Shown: in pieces, positions 36,501 to 44,347 of the stretch
Numbering within the stretch: position 1 is the first letter of the stretch
Layout of the letters: each line of letters opens with the position of its first letter
Assembly: GCA_007859835.1 (NCBI GenBank)
Contig: SJPJ01000002.1
Location: forward strand, 697,278-761,277
DNA from: Novipirellula herctigrandis
Lineage (GTDB): Bacteria; Planctomycetota; Planctomycetia; Pirellulales; Pirellulaceae
DNA length: 64,000 nucleotides
Direction of reading: 5' to 3'
Program-made: the position numbers and the translations under genes
The notes under the pieces: model-generated
Seen by the model: only the letters and a program-made list of their open reading frames with translations
What the model was told of the DNA's origin: nothing
The model's database searches: none

Positions 36501-37310
36501 CTACTGTTTCGCTTGAAAGAGGGCCTCCGCTTCTTGGACACGAAACATTTCGGTGTACGGCATTTGAATACCGCCATCGATCGTCAAAGTGCTTCCGGTA
36601 ACGTATTCGCTTGCGGAATCGACCAAGAAAACGACACCGCGTCCAATCTCATCGGCACGTCCAAGTCGTCCCATCGGTAACTCGCGTCCCTTTTTCTGCA
36701 ACGTCTCTTCGCTGAAGAACTTTCGTTCCCCTGGCGTATCAATCCATCCAGGGTGAACCATATTGCAGCGAATACGGTATTCTGACAACTCGCATGCCAT
36801 TGTCATCGCCATTTGATTCAAAGCGGCTTTTGCCATGTTATACGGCATTGCTCCTGGCATCCCCAAATGTCCCATCGGACTACCAATCACGACAATGTTC
36901 CCACCATTATTCGCTTTCACCAGAATCTGTGAAGCGCGGCGAAGGAAATAGAACGCCCCGTACATCGTAACGTCGATCGTTTTGCGGAACTCGTCCAAAT
37001 CCTGCTTTAACATCAAACGACGATCGCTGTAGGCGGCATTGCTGACGACGATGTCGAGCCCACCAAGTAGCTCGGCGGCCTGCTCAGCAAGTCCTTCGGC
37101 TTCCTTTTGCACCCCCATATCCGAAGCGACCTTGTAAGCTTGAACGCCATAGTCGCTGCATATTTGCACCACTTCGTCTGCTTCGTTGGGGCTACTGCGA
37201 TAGTTGATGACAACGTCCGCGCCGGCTTTGGCCAACTCGATGGCGATCCCTCGCCCGATACCTCTTGAAGAGCCACTGACAACAGCTCGTTTGCCTTTCA
37301 ATACGCTCAT
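36501..37310 (-). CDS. SDR-family oxidoreductase
   Basis: 269 residues of the classical short-chain dehydrogenase fold. The cofactor motif SGSSRGIGRG is at residues 12-21, NAAY (NNAG-type) near 90, and the catalytic YNMAK near 157 with the Ser in IVVIGSPMGH upstream. VNPGWIDTPGE-like VHPGWIDTPGERK and the final GSTLTIDGGIQMPY fit glucose-1-dehydrogenase or 3-oxoacyl-ACP reductase-like members. The substrate cannot be told. It is a single gene, divergent from the serine hydrolase. Confidence 0.93.
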   Translation of the reverse strand: MSVLKGKRAVVSGSSRGIGRGIAIELAKAGADVVINYRSSPNEADEVVQICSDYGVQAYKVASDMGVQKEAEGLAEQAAELLGGLDIVVSNAAYSDRRLMLKQDLDEFRKTIDVTMYGAFYFLRRASQILVKANNGGNIVVIGSPMGHLGMPGAMPYNMAKAALNQMAMTMACELSEYRIRCNMVHPGWIDTPGERKFFSEETLQKKGRELPMGRLGRADEIGRGVVFLVDSASEYVTGSTLTIDGGIQMPYTEMFRVQEAEALFQAKQ

Positions 37311-37521
37311 TTTTATTGCCTTCTTGGAAATTTAGCTAAATGGCAGCTACCACAGGATACCGAAAACAATGGGGTTGGTCATTGCACCGCGAATTGCTAA
37401 TTACGAATCTTTCAAAATTCAATGAACCGACAAAAAACCAATCTTTTCCAATTGTCTTTGGTTCCGAATTTGCGGGATTGAGGTTGCCATTACCGATACA
37501 CCCTCCTAGCATTCCCACAGC

Positions 37522-38787
37522 ATGAACAATCTCCTATCCTTCAGCATCCGATCCGCATCTGTCCTTGGGATACCTGAACCGATCGTTCAAGGTGAAACTG
37601 CACCGGAATTTGAGCGTGTTCGGATGGAATTTGAACGCAACTTTTCGCAACGTGGTGAACAGGGTGCCGCATGTACGCTATACCACCGTGGCGTCAAAGT
37701 GGTCGATCTTTGGGGCGGTGTCCAGTGTGGCGAAACCGGCCGGAAATGGACTCGTGAAACACTGACCCTGTGCTTCTCTGTCACAAAAGGAATGGCGGCA
37801 GCAGTCATGGCGGTCGCCCACAGTCAAAAACTCTTTGATCTGGAAGAACCGGTCGCTTCCTATTGGCCCCAATTCGCCCAAAATGGTAAAGCACGCATCA
37901 CGGTCAGGCAATTACTAGCCCATCAAGCAGGCCTGATCACAACCGGAAAGCCGCTCTGCGCCGAACAATTGGCGGACCATGAAGCGATGGCTGACATCAT
38001 CGGTGGCCAGCATCCACAATGGGAACCGGGGACGCGGCATGGCTACCACACGTTGACGTTGGGGTGGTACCAAAACGAATTAATCCGGCGTGTCGACCCT
38101 CAAGGACGTAGCCTGGGCGTTTTTTTCCAAGAGGAAATCGCTCGCCCACTCGGCGTCGAATTTTACATTGGGTTACCCGACGATATCTCGCTCGATCGGG
38201 TCAGCACCATTAAAGGCTTCCACCGGGTAGAGATGCTTGGTCATTTGAACGAGCTACCTCCAATGATGGTTTTGGCAGGTATTTGGCCAGGGTCGCTCGT
38301 TTCAAAATCCATTCGTACGCTTCCGCTTGATAACCCCGCCGATATCGGTGGCCCTCAATATCGCGGCGTCGAAATTCCCTCGGCCAATGGAATCGGGCAA
38401 GCTTCCGCAGTGGCGAAGATCTATGACGTGTTGGCACGCGGTGGTGAGGAATTGGGGATCTCTCCGGCAACTTATCACGAGCTGCTTGCGCCAGCGATCT
38501 CGCCTCGAGAAGGTATCTATGACGCAATTCTAAAAATGGACACCCGTTACAATTTCGGTTTTTCACGGCCGAGTCGTGGCTTTCAATTTGGTGTGGATCA
38601 CAAAGCATTTGGTTGCCCAGGCGCGGGCGGATCGTTCGGCATGGCAGACCCCACACTCCAACTTGGGTTCGCCTACATGACCAACAAAATGGGTTTCCGA
38701 TTGTCCGACGACCCGAGAGAAAAAGCGGTTCGCGACGCATGCTACCAATGCCTCGCCGAGATGGGTGAACAGCGAGCAATTGCTTAG
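37522..38787 (+). CDS. Serine hydrolase of the beta-lactamase/EstB family
   Basis: 421 residues without a signal peptide. The SxxK motif is SVTK at 86-89, preceded by DLWGGV. HGYHTLTLGW contains the Tyr motif, and HKAFGCPGAGGSFGMADP near the C-terminus is the HxG-like third motif. This is the class C beta-lactamase fold of EstB-type esterases (PF00144). The lack of a signal peptide and the length favour an esterase or amidase over antibiotic resistance. The start at 37522 is upstream of ASVLGIPEP, where homologues usually begin; translation could begin there. Confidence 0.88.
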   Translation: MNNLLSFSIRSASVLGIPEPIVQGETAPEFERVRMEFERNFSQRGEQGAACTLYHRGVKVVDLWGGVQCGETGRKWTRETLTLCFSVTKGMAAAVMAVAHSQKLFDLEEPVASYWPQFAQNGKARITVRQLLAHQAGLITTGKPLCAEQLADHEAMADIIGGQHPQWEPGTRHGYHTLTLGWYQNELIRRVDPQGRSLGVFFQEEIARPLGVEFYIGLPDDISLDRVSTIKGFHRVEMLGHLNELPPMMVLAGIWPGSLVSKSIRTLPLDNPADIGGPQYRGVEIPSANGIGQASAVAKIYDVLARGGEELGISPATYHELLAPAISPREGIYDAILKMDTRYNFGFSRPSRGFQFGVDHKAFGCPGAGGSFGMADPTLQLGFAYMTNKMGFRLSDDPREKAVRDACYQCLAEMGEQRAIA

Positions 38788-38880
38788 CGGGACAGCGACA
38801 CTTTATCGTGGCTGGAGCTTCGGTCCCGAAGCGATTTACCGCGTGCAACCCTTTGAGTATTCGCCCCAGCATCGACGAGT

Positions 38881-39234
38881 ATGAAAGACAATCCATACGA
38901 ACCACCGCTGCATCACGATGAGCCCGCCGTTTTACGCCAAAGGCGGTCGATTCTCCTGATGATTTTCGCAGCCGGTTTCGGGATGACTAGCTTTCTGGTT
39001 GGGCTGCTAGTCGCGGCAGAATCGATCGTAATGTCGCAGCGTCAGGGCTTCGATGTTGAAATTGCAAAGGGATGCGGTGTCGCATTTGTGTTCGCCTTGC
39101 TCGGGGTTTGCTGGGCATGTTCGTCGAGACTGTACTGGATGCAACGCCACCGCGTCGCTAACTCGGTCAATGTGAGCGTTTTCGTAGCGGCCGCTACGTT
39201 CTTGTTGCTTCTGAAACTTGGCATCATCATTTGA
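38881..39234 (+). CDS. Small membrane protein with NPYEPP N-terminus
   Basis: 117 residues. The start MKDNPYEPP matches a short motif I recall at the N-terminus of many planctomycete small membrane proteins. Three hydrophobic helices follow (about 22-47, 62-80 and 96-117). No enzyme motif is visible. The function is unknown. It lies about 90 bases after the serine hydrolase on the same strand and may share its transcript. Beyond it is decayed sequence. Confidence 0.7.
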   Translation: MKDNPYEPPLHHDEPAVLRQRRSILLMIFAAGFGMTSFLVGLLVAAESIVMSQRQGFDVEIAKGCGVAFVFALLGVCWACSSRLYWMQRHRVANSVNVSVFVAAATFLLLLKLGIII

Positions 39235-39404
39235 GCGGTTCTCCGCGCAATATTTTTGCGAGTTTCACAGTTCTGCACCGAAGCTTCCTGAAACACTGTT
39301 TTGCCGCAGATTTGTTTTCGGGTAGCAACCAACGTAGCTCAGCGGTCCTCCGCCGAGAATCATAAGCAAGACGACCGTGCGTTTTGATTCCTACGCTAGG
39401 CACG

Positions 39405-39602
39405 GTGCTTCATTTTAGGGTTCTTCGTGCCCAAAGCCCTGATGGCGCAATGACCGCTTCGCGTCTCGCCTACATCGGTAGCTGTGATTCAACGTCCAAT
39501 GCACTCACTGGAAAACAATATGGAATTCCGGTTAAAGGCACTCATGCACATAGCTGGGTGATGTCGTTCGCTACGGAACAAAACGCCTTCGACCGCGCAT
39601 GA
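39405..39602 (+). pseudogene. Remnant of a nicotinate phosphoribosyltransferase gene (pncB-like)
   Basis: The plus strand reads [18 protein letters not shown], then [18 protein letters not shown], then [12 protein letters not shown], the conserved core of nicotinate phosphoribosyltransferases around the catalytic-site motif GTHAHSW. Only about 60 residues of a 430-500-residue enzyme are present. A stop follows at 39600, and a shifted frame just downstream reads GKVLLVDKT, which may be the next block (TLLVDTYDT). No other part of the gene is recognisable on either side. A full-length gene presumably lies elsewhere in the genome, or this is what is left of it. Confidence 0.75.
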
Positions 39603-39768
39603 GCAACTGCTTTGATCGAAGTACAGAGCGGTGATTCCGATCACAAGACAAAAAAGCGTTCTTCATGGCAAAGTGCTTCTCGTCGATAAGACTTGAAATG
39701 CCAAGGGAGCTAACGAGCTGGTTTGATTGGAAACGGACCAAGTTCGACGCGGAAAGGAGATTCGCTTA

Positions 39769-40087
39769 TCAGATAGCCAGTGATGAAGTCCTCTGCTCGG
39801 TCAAACCGATCGAGCCTAAAACGTGTTCGATGCGTTTATTTTGAAGGGGATCGTTGCGTGTTAGCAGGAGCCTAACCATTTCGACTGGAAACGGTTTTGT
39901 GTTGAAAGAATCCGCGTAAACCCCAGTCCCGAGAGCACCGAAAACGAAGAATGTTTTCGGTCGCATCTCGAGAGTAAAAACTTGACCATCCATGTCCACC
40001 CCAGGCATTGCGATGAGCAATTCGCCAATCATTTCTTGCGGGCCAATAAACTCGCCACAACAGATGATCCCGACTGATGCGTTCAGC
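39769..40087 (-). pseudogene. Chimeric gene fragment containing a copied segment
   Basis: On the minus strand, 40087-39939 codes the same stretch as the gene at 41032-41748 (VYWPARNDWRIAHRNAWG and the following 20 residues), in frame. At 39939 the similarity stops abruptly. Sequence continuing to 39769 reads, in another frame, PFPVEMVRLLLTRNDPLQ and then KRIEHVLGSIGL, which looks like real protein but matches nothing I recognise. No start codon with the right frame spans both parts. I read it as fragments of two genes joined by rearrangement. Confidence 0.6.
39939..40087. repeat. 149-bp near-identical repeat, copy A
   Basis: Direct repeat of 41387-41535, same length and orientation, with three differences by eye (two adjacent changes near 39970 and one near 40079). 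Boundaries are sharp on both sides. The right boundary abuts the G-tract hairpin at 40097. Confidence 0.93.
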
Positions 40088-40096
40088 GAACGAAAG

Positions 40097-40132
40097 GGGA
40101 AGGGGGTCGTTTCGTCTAATTACCCCCTTCCC
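40097..40132. repeat. G/C-tract hairpin
   Basis: GGGAAGGGGGT (40097-40107) is perfectly complementary to ACCCCCTTCCC (40122-40132), with a 14-base AT-rich loop. One strand is all purine and the other all pyrimidine. It begins ten bases after the end of the 149-bp repeat. Confidence 0.8.
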
Positions 40133-40196
40133 TTTTTCTTTGGTTCCCTTTTTCTTTGGCCTGGCCCTTTTTCTTTGGCTTCCCTTTTTCCTTTGG
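40128..40196. repeat. Pyrimidine-rich tandem repeat (about 16-bp unit, four copies)
   Basis: Two exact copies of TTCCCTTTTTCTTTGG (40128-40143 and 40144-40159) are followed by two imperfect ones (40160-40178 and 40179-40196). It overlaps the right arm of the hairpin. The strand asymmetry is extreme. Confidence 0.88.
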
Positions 40197-40357
40197 CCAG
40201 TATTCTGTCAGGAGTCATTGTTTTTTCGCAATGTGGATTTCGCGAACTCTGGGCCGACCGCGAGGCCGCAGTGTCGATTCTAGCTCTAATCGCCGGGCGG
40301 TCGATTCAATCCATGTCTCATCACCAAAGAATAAAAAGTGTTTGCCAGTTAGCATAT

Positions 40358-41035
40358 TCACAAGTCGCTATTTGCTTCGTCGATCCAAAGCAAAATGCCG
40401 TTATTGGATTCATTCTGAACGCTGAAACCGGCTTCGCTCTGTGTTCTTTCATAGTTCCGGCGGTGATAGAGTTTAATCCGCTGGCCAGCCGTAAACGATT
40501 GGGAAACGCTTTTCAAAGTTGAATAGTTGGCACACGAATCAACAGGCTGCCAACTCGAATCACGGATTTCCTTCATGACGCCCCGTCCGTCGACCAACGC
40601 TTCAATGACATACTGAGAACTGGACTCGCCTTTGCCCTGCTTGGTGCAATGAAGCTCGATCCAATGTTCGCCTGGTGTTAAGTGGAAAGAGTTGTTGGGT
40701 GTCGGATACACCGACCGGGAATTCGGGTAGCTGAGGATATTTTCGAGCGAAAGGCACAAACGGTTGATACGCGCCGGTTTTTTTAGCTCGGGAAGATAGA
40801 CACCGACGATCAACTCATCCGATAAAGTTGGCAACCGCTTTATCACAACAATCTTACTTGGATCGTCAACAGTCAGCTCACAGGCCAATGCTTGAAGTAC
40901 CCTCACTTTTCGCTCAGTCAATTCACGTTTGTCATGGATGCGATGAAACGCCACCACAACCGCGACCAGCGCAACAAGCAGCAATATGGTTAACAAACTG
41001 AATTGCCAGCGTCTCTGTTTCGGTTCGTCGGTCAT
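40358..41035 (-). CDS. Membrane-anchored hypothetical protein, second of a pair
   Basis: 225 residues. A short basic N-terminus (KQRRWQFSLLTILLLV) leads into one membrane helix (about 13-30), a start very common in planctomycete proteins. The rest (about 31-225) is predicted outside the cytoplasm and beta-rich, with a GEHWIELHC segment. No family was recognised. Its start overlaps the stop of the upstream gene by ATGA (41032-41035), so the two are translationally coupled and probably work together. The C-terminus runs into the decayed region; a natural stop is present. Confidence 0.75.
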   Translation of the reverse strand: MTDEPKQRRWQFSLLTILLLVALVAVVVAFHRIHDKRELTERKVRVLQALACELTVDDPSKIVVIKRLPTLSDELIVGVYLPELKKPARINRLCLSLENILSYPNSRSVYPTPNNSFHLTPGEHWIELHCTKQGKGESSSQYVIEALVDGRGVMKEIRDSSWQPVDSCANYSTLKSVSQSFTAGQRIKLYHRRNYERTQSEAGFSVQNESNNGILLWIDEANSDL

Positions 41036-41748
41036 TCAGATCCGCCTTGGCGTTTCAATTGTTCGCGACTCTCTTTTACTTCGAATGCCTGAGCAGTTCC
41101 GATCCAGAAACTGATGAGTGGTTCGGTCTGTAGATTCCCCCAAAGACGGCTGTCGACTTCGCTCTTCAACTTTGGCATCAAATCATCTGGAACGCGCACC
41201 TCGAACAAGGTCAGGATCGTATCGACGGACTGTGCTACTTGGCAATCATTTCCAGCAAAACTAATCTGCAGTTCGTCCCAATGCGTATTCAAGATCATTG
41301 CCGCCTGCTCGTCGATAATCATCCTATCCGATGGCCCAGCCTCGCGAATTAAATGGATCTCGGTGGTATCATCAGACCGATGAACACGAAAACGAAGAAT
41401 GTTTTCGGTCGCATCTCTCGAGTAAAAACTTGACCATCCATGTCCACCCCAGGCATTGCGATGAGCAATTCGCCAATCATTTCTTGCGGGCCAATAAACT
41501 CGCCACAACAGATGATCCCGACTGACGCGTTCAGCCAGCTTCAAGTTGAGTTCCTGCGGATTATCGATATCAAAGCGACCGAACATTTTCTCAAGCCGCT
41601 CTTTTTCTCGCCGCAACGACTCGTACTGACGATTTTCGCTAACAAGAGAGACAGTGAATATCATGATCACTAGCAGCAGAAACCAATTAAACGGTTTTGC
41701 TTTAACGCTGCTGACTAACTCGGCCGGTCGCATCCGCCTGTCTTCCAA
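41032..41748 (-). CDS. Membrane-anchored hypothetical protein, first of a pair
   Basis: 238 residues. One membrane helix (about 18-40), then a short coiled-coil-like charged stretch (YESLRREKERLEKMF), then a globular domain. The segment VYWPARNDWRIAHRNAWG through SRDATENILRF (about residues 72-121) is the one duplicated 1.4 kb away. The second half (DEQAAMILNTHWDELQISF) looks like a small alpha/beta domain. No family was recognised. ATGA overlap with the next gene suggests a two-protein unit at the inner membrane. Confidence 0.75.
   Translation of the reverse strand: MEDRRMRPAELVSSVKAKPFNWFLLLVIMIFTVSLVSENRQYESLRREKERLEKMFGRFDIDNPQELNLKLAERVSRDHLLWRVYWPARNDWRIAHRNAWGGHGWSSFYSRDATENILRFRVHRSDDTTEIHLIREAGPSDRMIIDEQAAMILNTHWDELQISFAGNDCQVAQSVDTILTLFEVRVPDDLMPKLKSEVDSRLWGNLQTEPLISFWIGTAQAFEVKESREQLKRQGGSE
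41387..41535. repeat. 149-bp near-identical repeat, copy B (inside the intact gene)
   Basis: This copy lies within the coding sequence at 41032-41748 and is in frame, so it is the likely source of copy A at 39939-40087. About 146 of 149 bases agree by eye. Confidence 0.93.
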
Positions 41749-41818
41749 AGCTGGTATTCATTCGTCAATCGCTTAGTCTAAACCGCAAACATCTCATCGA
41801 CTAGAACAGGCCGAATCA

Positions 41819-42130
41819 ATGTTAAGGTTTTCATATGCTGCATTGGTTACGATCGCCATCCTCTCGCCAGTCTCAGCGATTGCTGCTGAGACGACAACAA
41901 AGGTAGGCGAGAAAGCACCGACTAGTATTGTCGCCACGTTCGTTGTGGGGCCACTTTCAAAATCAAATGTGACCAATGCGTATCCAGCTTTAGGGCACCG
42001 CGGCTTGCGAAAAATCGCGGTCTTCACTCGCGATGGGTCAACGCCTAATTTTAGAGTAGTAGAACTCGGCAAACGTTTCGGGCCGCATCCTGAGTCGCCA
42101 AAATGGTTGGCGACTTCCGCTACGACTTAA
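41819..42130 (+). CDS. Short secreted protein or remnant
   Basis: 103 residues with a convincing signal peptide (MLRFSYAALVTIAILSPVSAIAA) and the mature start ETTTKVGEKAPTSI, which recalls the first residues of thioredoxin-like redoxins. No CxxC or peroxidatic Cys follows, and the C-terminal half resembles nothing known. It may be a truncated or frameshifted redoxin gene, or a small secreted protein. It converges on the MMPL gene. An antisense frame over the same bases has no signal features and is not favoured. Confidence 0.4.
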   Translation: MLRFSYAALVTIAILSPVSAIAAETTTKVGEKAPTSIVATFVVGPLSKSNVTNAYPALGHRGLRKIAVFTRDGSTPNFRVVELGKRFGPHPESPKWLATSATT

Positions 42131-42169
42131 CCCTCATTTTGATCCTGACGCAGCACGATTCGGTCGGGC

Positions 42170-44347
42170 CTACTTTTTGTTTTCAAAACTGCGGCCAAGG
42201 GGCCCTGCTAAAATTGCTGGCAACAGAATTAGGTCGCCCACAAGTGCAGACAAAAGCAACGCGACCATCAACCAAGCGAAGTGCAGGATCGGTACAAACG
42301 AACTGGCTGCAAACACCAAAAGGCCGCTCGCACAAATCAACGTCGTATGAGCCATCGCGCCAGCACAACGTTCGAATGCATCTTTGAGTGCCTCGTCTCG
42401 CGGCAAACCGTCCTGCAACCCTCGACGGAACCAAGTCAGGAAGTGGACGGTATCATCGACTGCAATTCCGAGCGCCGCACTGGCAGTCATCACCGATCCG
42501 ATTTGGACCGGAATTCCGACCCATTCCAATCCGCCAAAAACAACAACGGCGGGGAACAAGTTTGGAATCATCGCAAGCAATGCGGCTGGCAAACTGCGAA
42601 GCACCGCCACCAACACCAACCCAATGACCAAGAACGCGGCTAAGAAACTGCGAAACAAATCCTGCAACAATTGACGTTGGGCTTTGTAGATCAGCGGAAT
42701 CACGCCTGTGAAAATACCGTGAGCGTCGTTCTCTTTCAAAAGCGGTTCAATTCCATAACGCAACGTCTCGGCGAATCGTCCGTAATCCAAATCGCCAATC
42801 GCTTTGGCACGCACCGTGATTCGCCAAAGATACTCGTCGTCCGCTTGAGCAACAAAATGAGCATCCTTGAGTTGCTGCTCCGTTTTCGGGCTGTTGATGA
42901 TTTTCCGTTCCATCACTTCGCGGATACTGCTACCCGATGGTAAAGCAGAGGACATATTCACCGCTGACATCGTAGCAACCGGTTCGTCCATCGATTGGAT
43001 CTTGCTTTGGACCATCGCAACGACTCGCATTTGCTGAGCCATGTCTCGTGGATCATCCTTATCAAATCCAATCACCACTTCAAGCGGCACCATCGGACCG
43101 ATGTGCGTCTCGAGCCATTGGTAATCCATGATCGCGTCACTACCCGGCAAGAAACGATCTTGCAGTTTTACCGTCGAGGTAATGTAGGGCAATGCCGACG
43201 CACACAGAGCCATCAACGCAAGACACCCGGCCATCAGCACCGTATGATAACGACAAATGACTCCTGCCAAACGCCCACTGAGGCTCATTTGCGGGACATT
43301 GGGTTTCTCTTTGGTTTCCTGCTTAGGCGGAAACAACTGTAGCGCCGCGGGAAGCAAGGTAAACAGAATTGCCAAACTTGCCACCATTCCGAGTGCTGAG
43401 AACAAACCGAACTCTCGAATCGGTTCGATCTTACTCATCACTAAAGAGATCAGCCCGATCGCGGTCGTTGCGGCAGCTAACACACACGGCAACCAACCGT
43501 TCAAAAGGGCTTCTTTCAGGGGATCCATGCACGTCTTATCGATCACCGCGTCGCGATAGTAGTTCACCAAGTGAACCGCCGACGAGATGCTAAGGACGTA
43601 GATCAAGGGCGGCAACATCGTCATCAGCAAATTCATCTTGCTGCCGCTAAAATAAAGAACCGACAGTGCAACGATGGTGCTAAAGCCCGCGGTAACCAAG
43701 ACAATTAATGCCAAACGAACGCTCCGCATACGCATCGTAGCGAAAAAGAACGAAATGAGCGCCGAGAATCCTGCGAGCTTGAAAAGCAGACGTCGACTTT
43801 CGATATCGATGGCTGCGGCGTCGACGGTCGGACCAGCTAACCGAAGTTCGCTAGCAGGGATACCGGACTCCGCCTCAACGATTTGTTCAATCGTTTTCAC
43901 CGCCGCGACGCGGTCAGATCGCCCTGTGGCCGAAGTCGACAGCACCAAGCATGTCGTTTCGTCATCCGGATTCACCAAGAACCCACGCAGACGCAACAGT
44001 GCCGAAGAACGTGTCATGCCAGTCGCCGATTGCGTCAACTCAGCCATGATGCTCGGGCCCGACAATACGCGGTCAAACATCGGCGATGCTTCAATGGCCG
44101 CTGAGACCGAACTGACCCGAGGATCTTCGATCGTGCATCCCGGCCAACTAACGACTGCAACTTCATCGCTGCCGAAATGCTCACCAAACCAATCGTACGT
44201 ATCGGTTTCTTCGAAACTCTTAGGAAGCCATTGGCGCGGATCGTTAGATGTGCTTTGAAGTGCCGAAATGGCGCCGTAAACGAAGAGCGGGGAAACGAAC
44301 GCCATCAACAAGAGCGTTACTTTGGCAATTCGAGTCCGTCGGTCCAT
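42170..44347 (-). CDS. MMPL/RND-family membrane transporter
   Basis: 725 residues from the ATG at 44347, which shares one base with the upstream stop (TAATG). Two repeats, each with one helix, a large periplasmic loop and five more helices, match the RND/MMPL plan (12 helices). The first helix is near 10-30, helix clusters near 190-340 and 585-720. The motif AALGIAVDDTVHFLTWFRRG in the second cluster is typical of the hopanoid/lipid-exporting (HpnN-like) and patched-like branch. Substrate unknown; lipids are common for this branch. Coupling to an alpha/beta hydrolase gene hints at a shared lipid or ester substrate. Confidence 0.92.
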   Translation of the reverse strand: MDRRTRIAKVTLLLMAFVSPLFVYGAISALQSTSNDPRQWLPKSFEETDTYDWFGEHFGSDEVAVVSWPGCTIEDPRVSSVSAAIEASPMFDRVLSGPSIMAELTQSATGMTRSSALLRLRGFLVNPDDETTCLVLSTSATGRSDRVAAVKTIEQIVEAESGIPASELRLAGPTVDAAAIDIESRRLLFKLAGFSALISFFFATMRMRSVRLALIVLVTAGFSTIVALSVLYFSGSKMNLLMTMLPPLIYVLSISSAVHLVNYYRDAVIDKTCMDPLKEALLNGWLPCVLAAATTAIGLISLVMSKIEPIREFGLFSALGMVASLAILFTLLPAALQLFPPKQETKEKPNVPQMSLSGRLAGVICRYHTVLMAGCLALMALCASALPYITSTVKLQDRFLPGSDAIMDYQWLETHIGPMVPLEVVIGFDKDDPRDMAQQMRVVAMVQSKIQSMDEPVATMSAVNMSSALPSGSSIREVMERKIINSPKTEQQLKDAHFVAQADDEYLWRITVRAKAIGDLDYGRFAETLRYGIEPLLKENDAHGIFTGVIPLIYKAQRQLLQDLFRSFLAAFLVIGLVLVAVLRSLPAALLAMIPNLFPAVVVFGGLEWVGIPVQIGSVMTASAALGIAVDDTVHFLTWFRRGLQDGLPRDEALKDAFERCAGAMAHTTLICASGLLVFAASSFVPILHFAWLMVALLLSALVGDLILLPAILAGPLGRSFENKK

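Larger units (their letters stand above)
39235..40357. other. Decayed region of about 1.1 kb
   Basis: No intact gene is supported between the small membrane protein and the minus-strand pair at 40358-41748. It contains the pncB-like relic, a chimeric minus-strand fragment including a 149-bp duplicate, a G/C-tract hairpin and pyrimidine repeats. Several open frames here are short and lack family similarity. It looks like a site of repeated rearrangement and loss. Confidence 0.7.

Noticed and set aside
37522-38787. Antibiotic-resistance beta-lactamase
   Set aside because: The protein has no signal peptide, and its motifs and length fit EstB-type esterases; resistance is not supported.
38210-38905. 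231-codon minus-strand frame opposite the serine hydrolase
   Set aside because: Arg-rich composition typical of an antisense shadow; the plus-strand frame has the SxxK and Tyr motifs.
39316-39360. Short tRNA-like string (GTAGCTCAGCGGTC)
   Set aside because: It resembles a D-arm, but no acceptor, anticodon or T-arm pairing could be found around it.
39992-40522. 176-codon plus-strand frame over the duplication and pyrimidine repeats
   Set aside because: Its sequence comes from the antisense of a known gene segment followed by simple repeats (FFFG, FLWP); not a real protein.
39769-41748. Insertion sequence or MITE explaining the 149-bp repeat
   Set aside because: No transposase, terminal inverted repeats or target-site duplications are visible, and the repeat is coding sequence of a cellular gene.
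41794-42072. 92-codon minus-strand frame opposite the small secreted protein
   Set aside because: No signal peptide or family; the plus-strand frame has a clear signal peptide.
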